This document shows, one piece after another, positions 63,851-64,000 of a stretch of 64,000 bases of DNA (position 1 is its first letter; each line of letters begins with the position of its first letter). The stretch comes from Posidonia oceanica (Eukaryota; Streptophyta; Magnoliopsida; Alismatales; Posidoniaceae): the NCBI GenBank assembly GCA_037176725.1, contig JAZBRS010000029.1, forward strand, positions 121,925,001 through 121,989,000, given 5' to 3'. Below the pieces are notes generated by a model that saw only the letters and a program-made list of their open reading frames with translations, ran no database searches and was not told where the DNA came from. The translations under genes and the position numbers were made by a program.

Positions 63851-64000
63851 GCATATCCCTAGCATCTTGCATTCATGCATCTTCCTTCTTTCCTTTCCCC
63901 TTCCGCCAATCCCTCCGCTCTGCAACACGCTCAGGCCCTGAGGCAGTACTTCTCCCCAGCAGAGGTGCGTCGACGGCACTCGAGCTGCGCTGGTCCAGAT

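Larger units (their letters stand above)
46536..64000 (+). mobile_element. Element D: nearly intact Tat/Ogre-type LTR retrotransposon, 3' end outside window
   Basis: A 6.0 kb 5' LTR, PBS, leader, one long gag-pro-pol frame with two stop codons, and the beginning of the 3' region. If its 3' region is as long as that of C, the whole element would be near 30 kb. It is inserted in the gag of E, so it is younger than E. RT, both RNases H, integrase, protease and Gag motifs are all present. Confidence 0.93.
62666..64000 (+). other. Post-pol region of element D (continues outside window)
   Basis: No conserved frame within the window. 62740-62850 has three copies of a CAAATCATCATC-type phrase (ATCATGATCATC, AAATCATCATCATCC, AAATCATCATCGTC). 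63233-63375 is an A-rich tract. GAGGGAGAAA phrases occur at about 63010 and 63521, as in C. 63760-63850 has short repeats of AAGCATAYCCATCCA. From about 63900 the sequence aligns with 32105 onward in C, so the DUF7745-like frame probably begins just beyond the window. Confidence 0.6.

Overview
This 64 kb window looks like heterochromatic DNA of a flowering plant, and everything I can identify in it is LTR retrotransposon. I see no host gene, tRNA, rRNA or CRISPR array. The elements belong to the Tat/Ogre branch of Ty3/gypsy. The signs are a fused gag-pro-pol frame, a CX2HX4HX4C Gag knuckle, a VDNGSG protease motif followed by a G-patch, a YVDDM reverse transcriptase, a second archaeal-type RNase H before integrase, very long LTRs (3.5-6 kb), and a PBS close to TGGCGACTCTGCTGGGGA. 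The species cannot be fixed from sequence alone.

Five insertions are nested. Element C (+ strand, 17665-39709) is the oldest. It has a 5' LTR missing its first ~217 bp, PBS, leader, a badly decayed gag-pro-pol, a downstream DUF7745/plant-mobile-domain-like frame, a ~4 kb region of hairpins and 144-bp tandem repeats, a polypurine tract, and the start of its 3' LTR. Element A (- strand, 1-17664) inserted into C's 5' LTR. It has lost RT and both RNases H by an internal deletion, and it carries a 5'-truncated solo LTR (3102-8278) inside its gag-pro region. Element E (+, 39710-46535) inserted into C's 3' LTR. Element D (+, 46536 to beyond 64000) inserted into the gag of E. D is the youngest, with an almost intact 2.9 kb-codon polyprotein frame broken by only two C-to-T stop codons.

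Two LTR subfamilies coexist. A, D and probably the solo LTR have ~6 kb LTRs starting TGTTGACACC (known directly for A and D). C and E have ~3.5 kb LTRs starting TGTAGACACC. Both share a strongly conserved block near the LTR 3' end and a conserved leader hairpin. C/E LTRs carry clusters built on the palindrome GCGTCCAACGTTGGACGC. A/D/solo LTRs carry a 30-bp minisatellite just upstream of a putative promoter, with about 10 to 35 units depending on the copy.

The most unusual material is in C between pol and the 3' LTR (34140-38080). It is an array of short hairpins whose two arms change together between copies, grading into about 20 tandem 144-bp monomers. These monomers each contain several palindromes and are organised in 432-bp higher-order units. 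Other points worth a second look are an amber codon at the same gag position in three of the four elements, a 108-bp near-perfect palindrome in the LTR of E, and the fact that both A and E inserted into C at palindrome clusters.
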